This document shows positions 14,265 to 21,704 of a stretch of DNA of 21,704 nt, one piece after another (the first letter of the stretch is position 1; each line of letters opens with the position of its first letter). Source of the DNA: DATGIQ01 sp035295665 (GTDB lineage: Bacteria; Planctomycetota; Planctomycetia; Gemmatales; Gemmataceae); the NCBI GenBank assembly GCA_035295665.1, contig DATGIQ010000398.1, forward strand, positions 1 through 21,704, written 5' to 3'. Made by a program: the position numbers and the translations under genes. Under the pieces are notes generated by a model. That model was not told the DNA's origin. It did no database searches and was given only the letters and a program-made list of their open reading frames with translations.

Positions 14265-15884
14265 TCAAGCTAGTACCTCTGGTTTCATCTCGGGATCGGG
14301 CACTTCGGCAGAGCCGGCATCGAACCATTCGGGTTTGAACTCGATTCGCTGATGGCGGCGCATCGCAAGGTTAGAGGTCAAGGCGATGATCGCATCGGCC
14401 ATCGCGACCCGGCCATGGCAGCGGGGCAGGGGACGGTCCTTCTTATTGTTCCCTTCGTGCCACATGCGGATGCAGTAGGCGAAGTGCTCCATCTCTTCGC
14501 GGTAGCCACGGCTAGGCGGCTCCTTGAACAGCGAGGCCTGACCGCTCGCCAGCGCCTTGGCCGGCTCCAGCGCTCCCGTACTTCCGGACGACTCCACGCT
14601 CGGTTTCGTTGCGCTGGCCGTTGTCACGGTCACGGTCATTCCCTTGCTTGCAGCCGCCGGCCGATTCGGATTGCGTTCAGGGAAGAGCATCACTTCCTGT
14701 TCCTGCTCGACCAGCATCGAGGACCGGCTGCCCATGACGCATTCCCCGTAGGGCTCGAAAGAGTTGGTGTTGATCGAGGAATACGTGACCACCACGATGT
14801 CATTCTTGTCCTTGACCGTCTTGTGTTCCTTGTCGGCGAAGTAATTGGGACCGGGGAATTCAAACGTGACGAAGACGTGGTCATCGACTTCCCGATCGTC
14901 GTGATAGAAAATCTTGCCGCCCAGGCCCGAAACCGCCAGCGGATGGACTTTCCCCAGGAAGATGCTGCAAGCGTCGAGCTGATGGCTCCCCAACTCGGCC
15001 ATCAGACCGCCGCCGGTGCGGTTGAAGAGGCGCCATCGGACCAGCTCTTCCATGCTTTTGTAACCGAGGTCTCGAATCTTGCCCTGCAGGGCTTCCCGGT
15101 CTTCCGCGGGAATATCGGGGTGCCAACCATCGCGGAGGATCGGTTGCCCTTTGTCGTCGACCATTGGCTTGCCATCCGGGTCCAGCTTGGGCCAGGTGTT
15201 ATTGCGGTGCCACAACGCGCGGATGTGCTTGACGTCGCCCAGCTCTCCCGACTTGATGATCTCCAGTGCGTGGGCATAAAGCAGGCTATAGTGCCGCTGG
15301 TGGCCGATGGAAAGGATCCGATCCGTCTCATCGGCGACGTGGATCATTTCCTTGCACTGGTTAATGTTCCACGCCATCAGCTTTTCGCACAGGACATGCT
15401 TGCCGGCCTTCATGGAGTCGATGGCCACCTGTGCATGCAAATGGAGAGGCAGCGCGATGACGACGGCCTCGATATCTTTGTCCTCCAGCAGCTTTTTGTA
15501 ATCGTCGTATTTCTTGATGTTGGCGGCCTTGTTGCCATACTTGCGATCAAATCCTTTGCGCGGACTTGGAGCGTTTTCCCCCTTGAAAATGCGCTTGAGG
15601 TTCGAGGGCCGAATGTCCGCGACGGCTACAAACTCCAGATAATCAGGGTTGTGTTCGCCGACCAGGACGCCGCCTTCGTCGCCACCGCCAATCAGACCAA
15701 CTTTCACCGGATTGCCCCGCGCCTTTTCATAGCCGAAATAGGCGGCGGCCGAAATCGGCAGGACCGCCCCGGCGGCGAGCATGCCTTTCATGAAGTCGCG
15801 GCGATTGAGCGCGTGCGTGCCCACGGCCCGATCGAAGTTGGCCTTGCCGGCTGCCTTCTGTTCCGAGGTCAAATACAGGGACAT
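14265..15884 (-). CDS. Tat-exported Gfo/Idh/MocA family oxidoreductase
   Basis: The product is 539 residues from ATG 15884, with AAGGAG about 7 bases upstream. The N-terminus carries a twin-arginine signal, 'NRRDFMKG' at about 27-34, followed by a hydrophobic stretch, set unusually deep behind a 27-residue polar leader. The Rossmann fold begins at about 60 with 'GLIGGGDEGG' (63-72). The family 'EKP'-type segment appears as 'CEKLMAW' (K168), and 'GSHQLDACSIF' near 297-307 fits the substrate domain. These enzymes oxidise or reduce sugars and related cyclitols with bound NAD(P); many planctomycete paralogues are exported by Tat, and the substrate cannot be read from sequence. A Pro/Thr/Ser/Ala-rich insert lies at about 405-450. 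It is probably the last gene of the ApbE-DoxX-oxidoreductase operon, 39 bases after the DoxX gene. Confidence 0.9.
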   Translation of the reverse strand: MSLYLTSEQKAAGKANFDRAVGTHALNRRDFMKGMLAAGAVLPISAAAYFGYEKARGNPVKVGLIGGGDEGGVLVGEHNPDYLEFVAVADIRPSNLKRIFKGENAPSPRKGFDRKYGNKAANIKKYDDYKKLLEDKDIEAVVIALPLHLHAQVAIDSMKAGKHVLCEKLMAWNINQCKEMIHVADETDRILSIGHQRHYSLLYAHALEIIKSGELGDVKHIRALWHRNNTWPKLDPDGKPMVDDKGQPILRDGWHPDIPAEDREALQGKIRDLGYKSMEELVRWRLFNRTGGGLMAELGSHQLDACSIFLGKVHPLAVSGLGGKIFYHDDREVDDHVFVTFEFPGPNYFADKEHKTVKDKNDIVVVTYSSINTNSFEPYGECVMGSRSSMLVEQEQEVMLFPERNPNRPAAASKGMTVTVTTASATKPSVESSGSTGALEPAKALASGQASLFKEPPSRGYREEMEHFAYCIRMWHEGNNKKDRPLPRCHGRVAMADAIIALTSNLAMRRHQRIEFKPEWFDAGSAEVPDPEMKPEVLA

Positions 15885-15923
15885 GGAAGAGCTCCTTGAA
15901 GATCAGGGGAAAATGCACATGGT

Positions 15924-17003
15924 CTAACGGCTAACCGGGGCGGGCGCGCGTCGGGCACCCCAGTGCCACGGCGCCAGGCAATAAAAGATGCCGTCCAGGC
16001 CGGCCCAGAAACCGCTGCGCGTCGTGGCCAAGGCCAGCAAAGCCAACATCTCGATGATGTTTTTGTTGATAAACACGTAGTGTCCTTCAGCCCGAGGGCT
16101 CTCCGGCAGCCACGGGAGCGCAGGCATCGCCAGGTAGAACAGAATCAGAAACGCGGCCCCAGCCAGACAGGCACTCCGGGTGAAGAGCCCCAGCAGCAAA
16201 CAAGCTCCGACCGCGGTCAGGCCGTACCGGGTGATCCAATCAATCCATCCTAGCCGGCCTTGTTCCCACCAATGGCTGGCGACAGCCACCGGTATGGGAC
16301 CCATCTTCTTCTGCTCCTCGGTGAGGACACTTTGAAGTGTTTCCTGCATCGGTTTTTCCAGATCCGCGAGCAGCTCGGAACGCATCCGATTGACGTCCGC
16401 CTTCAGGCTCGTCAGGTGCCGCTTCTCGACATCGCGGCCAAATGCCGGAAGTTTTTCGTCCATGATTTCCCGCAACTCCTGCACCTTTTGGCGGTAATCC
16501 TGCAAGCGCTGGGCCGGCGATTCCTTGATCTTCACGCTCGCTGAGGGACCATAGGTGTGCTCTACTTCGCGGATGCCGGCCTCTCCCAGCAACCAGCGCA
16601 CGGCCTGTTCCTTGGCCTGGGCGAGCTTACCCTCCGCCATGCGACGCTGGGCGCCTTCGAGTTTGTAATGGTCCGCGAACCGCTGGAAGTATTCATTCCA
16701 CGCCTGAGCGAGAATGGGCGAGATGCGCTGCCCCACCGGCACCTTGGCCGGATCTTCGCCGGGACTCAAGGGCCGAACTTCGAGGATGGCAAGGGCTTCC
16801 TCATCGGTGTCGCCAGCCTGGCGGTGGAAGTAATCGGCCAGCGGACCCATCGATTCACGCAAGTAAGCCTTGCTCGTCCAGGGGCGGCTGGTCTCCGTTA
16901 CGCCCAGGTTCACCGACTGGATCTTGTCGAGACCTTCGAACAGAAAATGCCAGCCGATCGCGAATCGCAATAACACAAGAAAGAAGCGGGTCATCCCGTT
17001 CAT
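15924..17003 (-). CDS. DoxX-like membrane protein with a large soluble insert
   Basis: The product is 359 residues from ATG 17003; an in-frame GTG at 17015 would add four residues but sits almost on top of the AGGAT element. The first helix, 'LLRFAIGWHFLFEGLDKI', is typical of the DoxX family. About 200 mostly helical, charged residues follow (roughly 35-235), then at least three hydrophobic segments ('TAVGACLLLGLFTRSACL', 'GAAFLILFYLAMPAL', 'IIEMLALLALATT'). Ordinary DoxX proteins are about 130-170 residues with four helices, so the insert between helices 1 and 2 is the oddity; it should lie on one face of the membrane. The family is linked to quinone or thiol redox chemistry, but the function here is unproven. 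It lies between ApbE and oxidoreductase genes on the same strand. Confidence 0.82.
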   Translation of the reverse strand: MNGMTRFFLVLLRFAIGWHFLFEGLDKIQSVNLGVTETSRPWTSKAYLRESMGPLADYFHRQAGDTDEEALAILEVRPLSPGEDPAKVPVGQRISPILAQAWNEYFQRFADHYKLEGAQRRMAEGKLAQAKEQAVRWLLGEAGIREVEHTYGPSASVKIKESPAQRLQDYRQKVQELREIMDEKLPAFGRDVEKRHLTSLKADVNRMRSELLADLEKPMQETLQSVLTEEQKKMGPIPVAVASHWWEQGRLGWIDWITRYGLTAVGACLLLGLFTRSACLAGAAFLILFYLAMPALPWLPESPRAEGHYVFINKNIIEMLALLALATTRSGFWAGLDGIFYCLAPWHWGARRAPAPVSR

Positions 17004-17023
17004 GGTAGGTTCCACATCCTGAC

Positions 17024-18082
17024 TCAGTCGAAAATCAATACCTGTTCTTCGTTCAATCCAAAGGCCACCGGCCGAGCCGACTCCCCTTGGGGCAAGAGCA
17101 GGGCGCCCACATGCGGATGCGTTTCGCAGTAGGCGCGCGTCCGCTCACGTCCCAGCACAAAAAACGCTGTTGATAAAGCGTCCGCTTCGGCAGCCGACGG
17201 CGCGATCACCGAGACCGAAGCTAACTCTTCGGCGGGCCAGCCGCTCCGCGGGTCGAGAATATGGCCCAGCTTCCGTCCGTTATATTCCAAATGTTGCGAC
17301 GTGGCCGCTGACGTGCCGAGCGCGCAATCCCGCAACCAAACCAGTGCTAGACGAGTGTCGGGCTGCCAGGGATGGCGAATCCCCACTGACCAGCCTCGTT
17401 GGCCGGCCGGTCCCTGCCCCATGGCATAGACACTGCTGTGCCCTCCATGGACGAGGGCCGTCGTCACCCCGCAATCGCTACGCAGCCGCTGGGCCACCCG
17501 GTCCAGCGCGTACCCCTTGCCTATGCTTCCGAAATTAATTTCAAGGCCCGATCGTAGGAAGCGGACCGTGTGGGCCTGGCTATCCAATAACACGTGCTGC
17601 ATGCCGACTCGGCCGAGTGCCGCGGCACGCTCCTCATCTGACGGCACACGGCGCGGACCACGATAAAATCCCCACGCCTTGATCAGAGCCCCGGCCGTGA
17701 CATCGTAGCCGCCTGCTGTTTCGGCGTGAATGTGCGCAGCCAGGCTCAGGAGATTGAACAGTTCCGGCTCCACGGGCACGGCGGTCCGGGCAGCCAAGCG
17801 GTTCAGACGGCTGACTTCGCTCGTCTCCCGGTAGACCGTCAGCTGCTGCTCCAGGCGATCGATTTCTGCAAAGGTGGTGCTCCCAGCTGCCAACGCGTTG
17901 GGAGTGCCGTAGGGAAGCACGACTTCGAACGTCGTTGCCATGGCTCGGTGGGCTAGGCGCAGGAGCGCCACCTCGGCCTCCGCACAGGTGGCCGGGCGAG
18001 CATGGAGTTCCTCCACAGCGCCCAGCACTTGCGCGGCGGTATGGGCTAGCTGACGGGGATCGAGGAAATCACGGCGATCCAT
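17024..18082 (-). CDS. apbE: FAD:protein FMN transferase (ApbE family)
   Basis: The product is 352 residues from ATG 18082; no strong ribosome binding site precedes it. ApbE enzymes use FAD and Mg2+ to attach FMN covalently to Ser/Thr of target redox proteins. The family signatures are present: 'GGYDVT' at 124-129, 'NFGSIGKGYALD' at 183-194, 'HILDPRSG' at 274-281 and 'SAAEADALSTAFFVLG' at 296-311. There is no clear signal peptide or lipobox; 'MDRRDFLDP' at the start recalls a Tat motif but has no hydrophobic region after it, so the protein may be cytoplasmic. The usual 'GG(N/D)I' region reads 'VHGGHSSVYAMG'. It is probably the first gene of an operon with the DoxX-like gene (20 bases on) and the Gfo/Idh oxidoreductase, suggesting that one of the operon's partners may be flavinylated. 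Confidence 0.92.
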   Translation of the reverse strand: MDRRDFLDPRQLAHTAAQVLGAVEELHARPATCAEAEVALLRLAHRAMATTFEVVLPYGTPNALAAGSTTFAEIDRLEQQLTVYRETSEVSRLNRLAARTAVPVEPELFNLLSLAAHIHAETAGGYDVTAGALIKAWGFYRGPRRVPSDEERAAALGRVGMQHVLLDSQAHTVRFLRSGLEINFGSIGKGYALDRVAQRLRSDCGVTTALVHGGHSSVYAMGQGPAGQRGWSVGIRHPWQPDTRLALVWLRDCALGTSAATSQHLEYNGRKLGHILDPRSGWPAEELASVSVIAPSAAEADALSTAFFVLGRERTRAYCETHPHVGALLLPQGESARPVAFGLNEEQVLIFD

Positions 18083-18109
18083 GTTCTAACAACAGACGTT
18101 CCCAATCCG

Positions 18110-18140
18110 AAAAAAACCCACGGACGGATGCCCGTGGGTT
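18110..18140 (-). terminator. Rho-independent terminator of the DUF1570-like gene
   Basis: AACCCACGG (18115-18123) pairs perfectly with CCGTGGGTT (18132-18140) across an 8-base loop. The run of seven A at 18110-18116 becomes a U-tract on the minus strand, directly after the stem. It lies about 40 bases past the stop of the upstream minus-strand gene and about 30 bases before the ApbE start, so it separates the two units. Confidence 0.9.
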
Positions 18141-18181
18141 GAGATTCCCGGCATAGGCAATGGCTCCGCGTTCCTGTCCGA

Positions 18182-20278
18182 TCAATTGGACGATCCACCG
18201 CCCGAGCCGCTGCCACCACCTGGCGGATTCCCTGGGGGATTGCGTCCGCTGTTCGGCGACTGGATGACCGAAGGCCGCTTCTTGTGCGCCTTCAAGGCAT
18301 CCTTGTAGGCTTCTTCAATTTCCAGCGGCGTATCCCGAATATACTTGTACCAGGACGCGGCCAGGTTATTCAGGGCGTTGGCATCGACCTCGTTCGGATT
18401 TTTGGAATCGGTCAGACCGAACGCGCGGGCAAAGCAGCCCATCAGGATATCCTCATCCAGATCGAGATCACGCGGCTGATTGGCCAGCTCTTCGTAATAG
18501 CGGAGCAGACCGTCGCGCTTCTTGTGGGCGAGGTAATACACCAGAGCCCAGGTCATCGTCCGAGCCTTGGCTTCGGCATTTTCCTTGTTCTTGCTATCCG
18601 CAATCTTGTGGAAATACCGATCCGTGACAACCGACTTGAGCGCATCGGCCGCGTTCTTTTCAAGCTTCTTCGTATTGTCCCAAAGCTTGAAATTGACCAG
18701 GTAGGTCATGTTGGGCGCGCCGGCACCCCACCAGTAAGAGCCTTTGGGTGTCTCAAAAAAGCTGGCCATGCCGAAGTCGATCCATTGCGGTGCTTCCACC
18801 GACAGGGGCAGAAGGCCAAGGGAGGAGATGAGCTGCCGTGTCCCCTCGTAGGTTACGCTGGCCCTTTTTCCTTCTTCTTCCATCGCCTTGTGGACCAGCG
18901 TCAGCGTTTGCGCCTTGGCCGACAAGTTGAAATAAAGAGGACCCAATTTGAGTCCCCTGCCTTTGAGAAGATCTTCCTGGCTCAGCTGGGTCGTGTCCCA
19001 CATATTCTTGACCGACTTACTCAGCGCATCGTATCCTTCATCGAGGCGCTTAGCCGACAAAACTGCCAGGTCGTCCCGGCGGACAAAGAAACCATCGTCC
19101 ACCACCGGCGCGTTATCGAAGATGTCTTTGTGCTGGCGCTCAAACGTTTCCGGGTTGTCGACCACGACGGCCAGCAAACGGCGCTCAGGCTGAGGAAGTG
19201 CCTTACCACGCAATGCGAACCAGTAAAAGAAGCCCTGATAGTTCCGTTCCAGGCGATCAAGAAAACTCTGCGCCTGTGCATCGGTCGGCACGTCGTAAAG
19301 CAAGGAGTAGTGCTTGCTGTTCTTAATTTTGAATTCGCCAAGTCGTTCTCGCCAACGGGCGGCGGCATCCGCATCAGAGGCTCCCCGCTCCAAATCGGCG
19401 TGAACTTTCTGGAACGCCACCACAATCGGCTGCTTGGAATCCAGCTTCGCCACTTCCTCGATTAGCTTGGGGACCTTGTCGTACAGCCCATGCTCCAGCG
19501 ACCAATCGGCCAGCGCCAGCAGCTGCTCGGCGCGATTCGGATCGTTTTTCTTGATCTGCCGGCTCTTGGCCTCGTATTTCTGGGCCACCGTGTCGACACC
19601 GATAATGGTCCATTCGACTTCATCGCCCAGGAAGAGGATCGTTTCGCCCCATTTGTGTTTGATCTTGGCACGGCCACTGTCCAGCGGCTTGACATCCTTG
19701 TGATCGACCTCAATCACAGCGCCGACGAAGAGCGGCGCGGAGTCCGGCTCGTCATCCTGCTCCTGGCTCGTGAAGGTCCGTCCGGTCATCATGCCACCCA
19801 TCCCCGAGCCAGAGGAGGGGCCCGAAAACGTTCCAGGGCCCCCGGGTCCCATTTGCCCCATGCCACCGCGGAATCCGCTTCCCATGCCCATGCCGGGTCC
19901 GCCGGGCATCCGGCCTCCACCGGGTCCGGCAATCCCGCCGCCTGGACCGCCTGGTCCAAAGCCGGGCATGCGGCCACCGGGTACGCCGCCTCCAGGGCCA
20001 GGTCCAAATCGTCCCCCGCCTGGCTGGCCGAGGTTGCCACCGGGACCACGCATGCCGGGGATGCCACCGGGGGGAATGCCGCCGGGCAGGCCGCCACCGG
20101 GCACACCCCCGGGGAACGCACCAGGACCGCCTGGGACGGCGCCTGGTTGATTCGGATCGTTTTCGTCTTCTTTTTCCTTGGCTGCAGCCAAGTTGATTTT
20201 GATAACCACGTAGTCGGCGTGGAGCAAACCAACGGCTCCAGCGAGCAGAGCCACGATAGGCAGGGCCCAACGATTCAT
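18182..20278 (-). CDS. Exported Gly/Pro/Met-rich protein with a DUF1570-like domain
   Basis: The product is 698 residues from ATG 20278, chosen because GGAGG lies 9 bases upstream; an ATG at 20287 overlaps that same element. A Sec-type signal ('NRWALPIVALLAGAVGLLHA') is followed by a mature start near DYVV. Residues about 43-160 are a flexible Gly/Pro/Met-rich tract. A small beta segment follows ('SAPLFVGAVIEVDHKDVKPL'), then a long helical region. The C-terminal half resembles planctomycete DUF1570, a gluzincin-like peptidase fold: 'YEGTRQLISSLGL' at about 477-489 then 'APQWIDFGMASFFE'. In that family the first segment normally reads HExxH; here both His positions are replaced (Y477, R481), so it is probably not an active zinc protease. 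The tail is again Gly/Pro/Ser-rich. The likely role is an envelope or secreted structural or binding protein; this is inference. Confidence 0.78.
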   Translation of the reverse strand: MNRWALPIVALLAGAVGLLHADYVVIKINLAAAKEKEDENDPNQPGAVPGGPGAFPGGVPGGGLPGGIPPGGIPGMRGPGGNLGQPGGGRFGPGPGGGVPGGRMPGFGPGGPGGGIAGPGGGRMPGGPGMGMGSGFRGGMGQMGPGGPGTFSGPSSGSGMGGMMTGRTFTSQEQDDEPDSAPLFVGAVIEVDHKDVKPLDSGRAKIKHKWGETILFLGDEVEWTIIGVDTVAQKYEAKSRQIKKNDPNRAEQLLALADWSLEHGLYDKVPKLIEEVAKLDSKQPIVVAFQKVHADLERGASDADAAARWRERLGEFKIKNSKHYSLLYDVPTDAQAQSFLDRLERNYQGFFYWFALRGKALPQPERRLLAVVVDNPETFERQHKDIFDNAPVVDDGFFVRRDDLAVLSAKRLDEGYDALSKSVKNMWDTTQLSQEDLLKGRGLKLGPLYFNLSAKAQTLTLVHKAMEEEGKRASVTYEGTRQLISSLGLLPLSVEAPQWIDFGMASFFETPKGSYWWGAGAPNMTYLVNFKLWDNTKKLEKNAADALKSVVTDRYFHKIADSKNKENAEAKARTMTWALVYYLAHKKRDGLLRYYEELANQPRDLDLDEDILMGCFARAFGLTDSKNPNEVDANALNNLAASWYKYIRDTPLEIEEAYKDALKAHKKRPSVIQSPNSGRNPPGNPPGGGSGSGGGSSN
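19790..20150 (-). repeat. Low-complexity Gly/Pro/Met-rich coding tract
   Basis: Degenerate short units rich in GGN and CCN codons encode stretches such as 'GGVPGGGLPGGIPPGG' and 'GPGGGRMPGGPGMGMG'. The tract follows the signal peptide of the DUF1570-like protein. The biased codons create spurious long open frames on the other strand. Length variation between strains would be expected here. Confidence 0.85.
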
Positions 20279-20490
20279 GCGTCGCATCCTCCGCGCGGGC
20301 GTTTGATGTTGCAGAAAGGCTCAGGGACTTCTTCTTGTTATTCTCTCGGAGAGACGGTGTCGTCGCAACCACAATTTGGCGTTTTGGCAAACTTTTGTCA
20401 TTTTATGCGGAGTCCGTTCGGAGGAGTCCTTCGCCGGCTGGAATTGCTGCCACGGGGTTGCGGCCGGTTCCCCCACATGGCCAATCAGCA

Positions 20491-20496
20491 TATAAT
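20491..20496 (+). promoter_or_regulatory. Putative -10 box for the ACT-like gene
   Basis: A perfect TATAAT at 20491-20496 lies 43 bases before the ATG at 20540. The matching -35 region (around 20468-20473, TTCCCC) is poor, so the call rests on the -10 box and on its position in the 250-base gap between divergent genes. Confidence 0.45.
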
Positions 20497-20539
20497 CGCT
20501 GCTGGCGGATGCCCTTACCACCTCTGGGAGACGAGCATC

Positions 20540-20971
20540 ATGGGTTTCAAGCTGGAGCGATTGCACATCTGGTCCGGCGAGATTGCTGATCAAGCGGGCG
20601 GCATGGCGGGCAAGCTAGCGCCCTTGGCTCAGGCCAACGCAAACCTCGAATACATCTTTACGCGCCGCCGGGCCGAACGGCCGGGCACCGGTATAATTTA
20701 CATTGCCCCGGTGACAGGGCCGACTCAGGTCCGCGCCGCTCGGCAAGCAGGCCTGACGGAAGCGCATGATTCGGTCGTGTTGCGCGTGGAAGGAGACAAC
20801 GAGGCCGGTTTGGCCTACCGTTTGACGCAGCAGTGGGCCTTGGCCGGCATCAATTTGCAAGGCGTGACGATGTCCGTGCTCGGAAATAAATTCGTGGGTT
20901 TCGCAGCTTTTGATAGCGTGGCCGATGCCAACCGAGCAGCCCAGATCCTCGCGGACCTCGGGTCGAGCTAG
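20540..20971 (+). CDS. Small ACT-domain-like protein
   Basis: The product is 143 residues from ATG 20540, with GGGAG about 9 bases upstream; the frame stays open far upstream only as a shadow of the opposite gene. The N-terminal part ('KLERLHIWSGEIADQAGGMAGKL') and the C-terminal half ('HDSVVLRVEGDNEAGLAYRLTQQWALAGINLQG') have the beta-alpha-beta layout and 'GLAYRLTQQWALAGINL' helix typical of ACT ligand-binding domains, probably two in tandem. ACT domains usually bind amino acids and regulate enzymes; this one has no catalytic domain. It has its own promoter and terminator and no operon partner, so the ligand is unknown. Confidence 0.75.
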   Translation: MGFKLERLHIWSGEIADQAGGMAGKLAPLAQANANLEYIFTRRRAERPGTGIIYIAPVTGPTQVRAARQAGLTEAHDSVVLRVEGDNEAGLAYRLTQQWALAGINLQGVTMSVLGNKFVGFAAFDSVADANRAAQILADLGSS

Positions 20972-20996
20972 GGTCCTGTCCAGTTGTGTCGTCCAG

Positions 20997-21043
20997 AAGG
21001 CTGAAATGCCAGCGAAGATCTCTCGGTGGCACTACAGCCTTTT
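20997..21043 (+). terminator. Terminator of the ACT-like gene
   Basis: A nested hairpin pairs AAGGCTG (20997-21003) with CAGCCTT (21035-21041) and TGCCA (21007-21011) with TGGCA (21027-21031). It ends in a short T-run (21040-21043), 25 bases after the stop codon. Confidence 0.65.
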
Positions 21044-21083
21044 CCGCTAATGTAAGGTCGGCGCACTCCCCCGCGCAAACGAA

Positions 21084-21117
21084 CAGCCCGCCTCGTGGTG
21101 TGGGAGGAGGCGGGCTG
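21084..21117 (-). terminator. Probable rRNA operon terminator
   Basis: CAGCCCGCCTC (21084-21094) pairs perfectly with GAGGCGGGCTG (21107-21117). On the minus strand it lies just past the 3' end of 5S rRNA and is followed by TTCGTTTG, a weakly T-rich tail. Confidence 0.65.
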
Positions 21118-21127
21118 GTGGAAAGAA

Positions 21128-21239
21128 TCCCGGCGATAACCTACTCTCGCGCCAGCAGGCACTACCATGGGCCCCGGATGCTTAACGGCCGTGTTCGGAA
21201 AGGGAACGGGTGTATCCATCCGGGTATGTTCACCGGGAA
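21128..21239 (-). rRNA. rrf: 5S ribosomal RNA
   Basis: On the minus strand this reads as a 5S rRNA of about 112 bases. It has the conserved 'CCGAACACGG' and 'GTTAAGC' segments and the '...GAGAGTAGG' 3' region. The ends pair as helix I: CCCGGTG near the 5' end with CGCCGGG at the 3' end. The ends are set by this pairing and may be off by a few bases. It follows 23S rRNA by about 65 bases in the usual 23S-5S order. Confidence 0.95.
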
Positions 21240-21302
21240 GAACGCAAAAAGGGATGCGGGAAGAGTTGACTCTGCGGGAGCCGTGGTGTGGGGGAAGGGT
21301 CG

Positions 21303-21704
<402 letters not shown>

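Noticed and set aside
14352..15899. Plus-strand open frame of 515 codons opposite the Gfo/Idh gene
   Set aside because: The minus strand carries the Tat signal, Rossmann motif and a strong ribosome binding site; the plus frame is its shadow.
19490..20539. Upstream extension of the ACT-like frame (to 493 codons)
   Set aside because: This part is antisense to the Gly/Pro-rich protein and is low complexity. The ACT-like gene has its own ribosome binding site at ATG 20540.

Overview
The window looks like a chromosomal segment of a GC-rich planctomycete, probably from the Gemmata/Isosphaera side of the phylum. The evidence is two large exported proteins whose N-termini carry the planctomycete 'LE-x-R-x-L' motif (LETRCLPS and LEERTLLA), a DUF1570-like exported protein, a Tat-exported Gfo/Idh oxidoreductase and a DoxX protein with a large insert. 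The assignment rests on protein style; no 16S gene is present to settle it.

Layout, left to right. (1) Positions 1-2374, minus strand: the N-terminal 791 residues of a large modular surface protein that runs off the left edge. (2) Positions 2375-3399: a long non-coding interval with two palindromes and a clear class I cyclic-di-GMP (GEMM) riboswitch at about 2969-3061, followed by a structured leader. (3) Positions 3400-8935, plus strand: an exported matrixin-type metalloprotease with four exact-length Ig-like repeats, then a hybrid sensor histidine kinase 82 bases later. The pair probably shares the riboswitch-controlled transcript. (4) Positions 9014-14206, plus strand: a promoter followed by four tightly packed genes. 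They encode a WXG100-like protein, a coiled-coil protein, a second small WXG100-like protein and a 1332-residue membrane-anchored FtsK/EccC-type ATPase. This resembles a minimal type VII (ESX-like) secretion module. (5) Positions 14265-18082, minus strand: a probable operon transcribed ApbE (flavin transferase) - DoxX-like membrane protein - Gfo/Idh/MocA oxidoreductase, which looks like an envelope redox unit. (6) Positions 18182-20278, minus strand: an exported Gly/Pro/Met-rich protein with a DUF1570-like domain that has lost its HExxH residues, ended by a classic terminator. (7) Positions 20540-20971, plus strand: a small ACT-like protein with its own promoter and terminator. (8) Positions 21128-21704, minus strand: 5S rRNA and the 3' end of 23S rRNA.

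The most interesting parts are the c-di-GMP riboswitch placed before a secreted adhesin-like protease and a sensor kinase (a plausible attachment/detachment switch), and the compact type VII-like locus, whose ATPase has its only intact P-loop in the middle of three ATPase-like domains.
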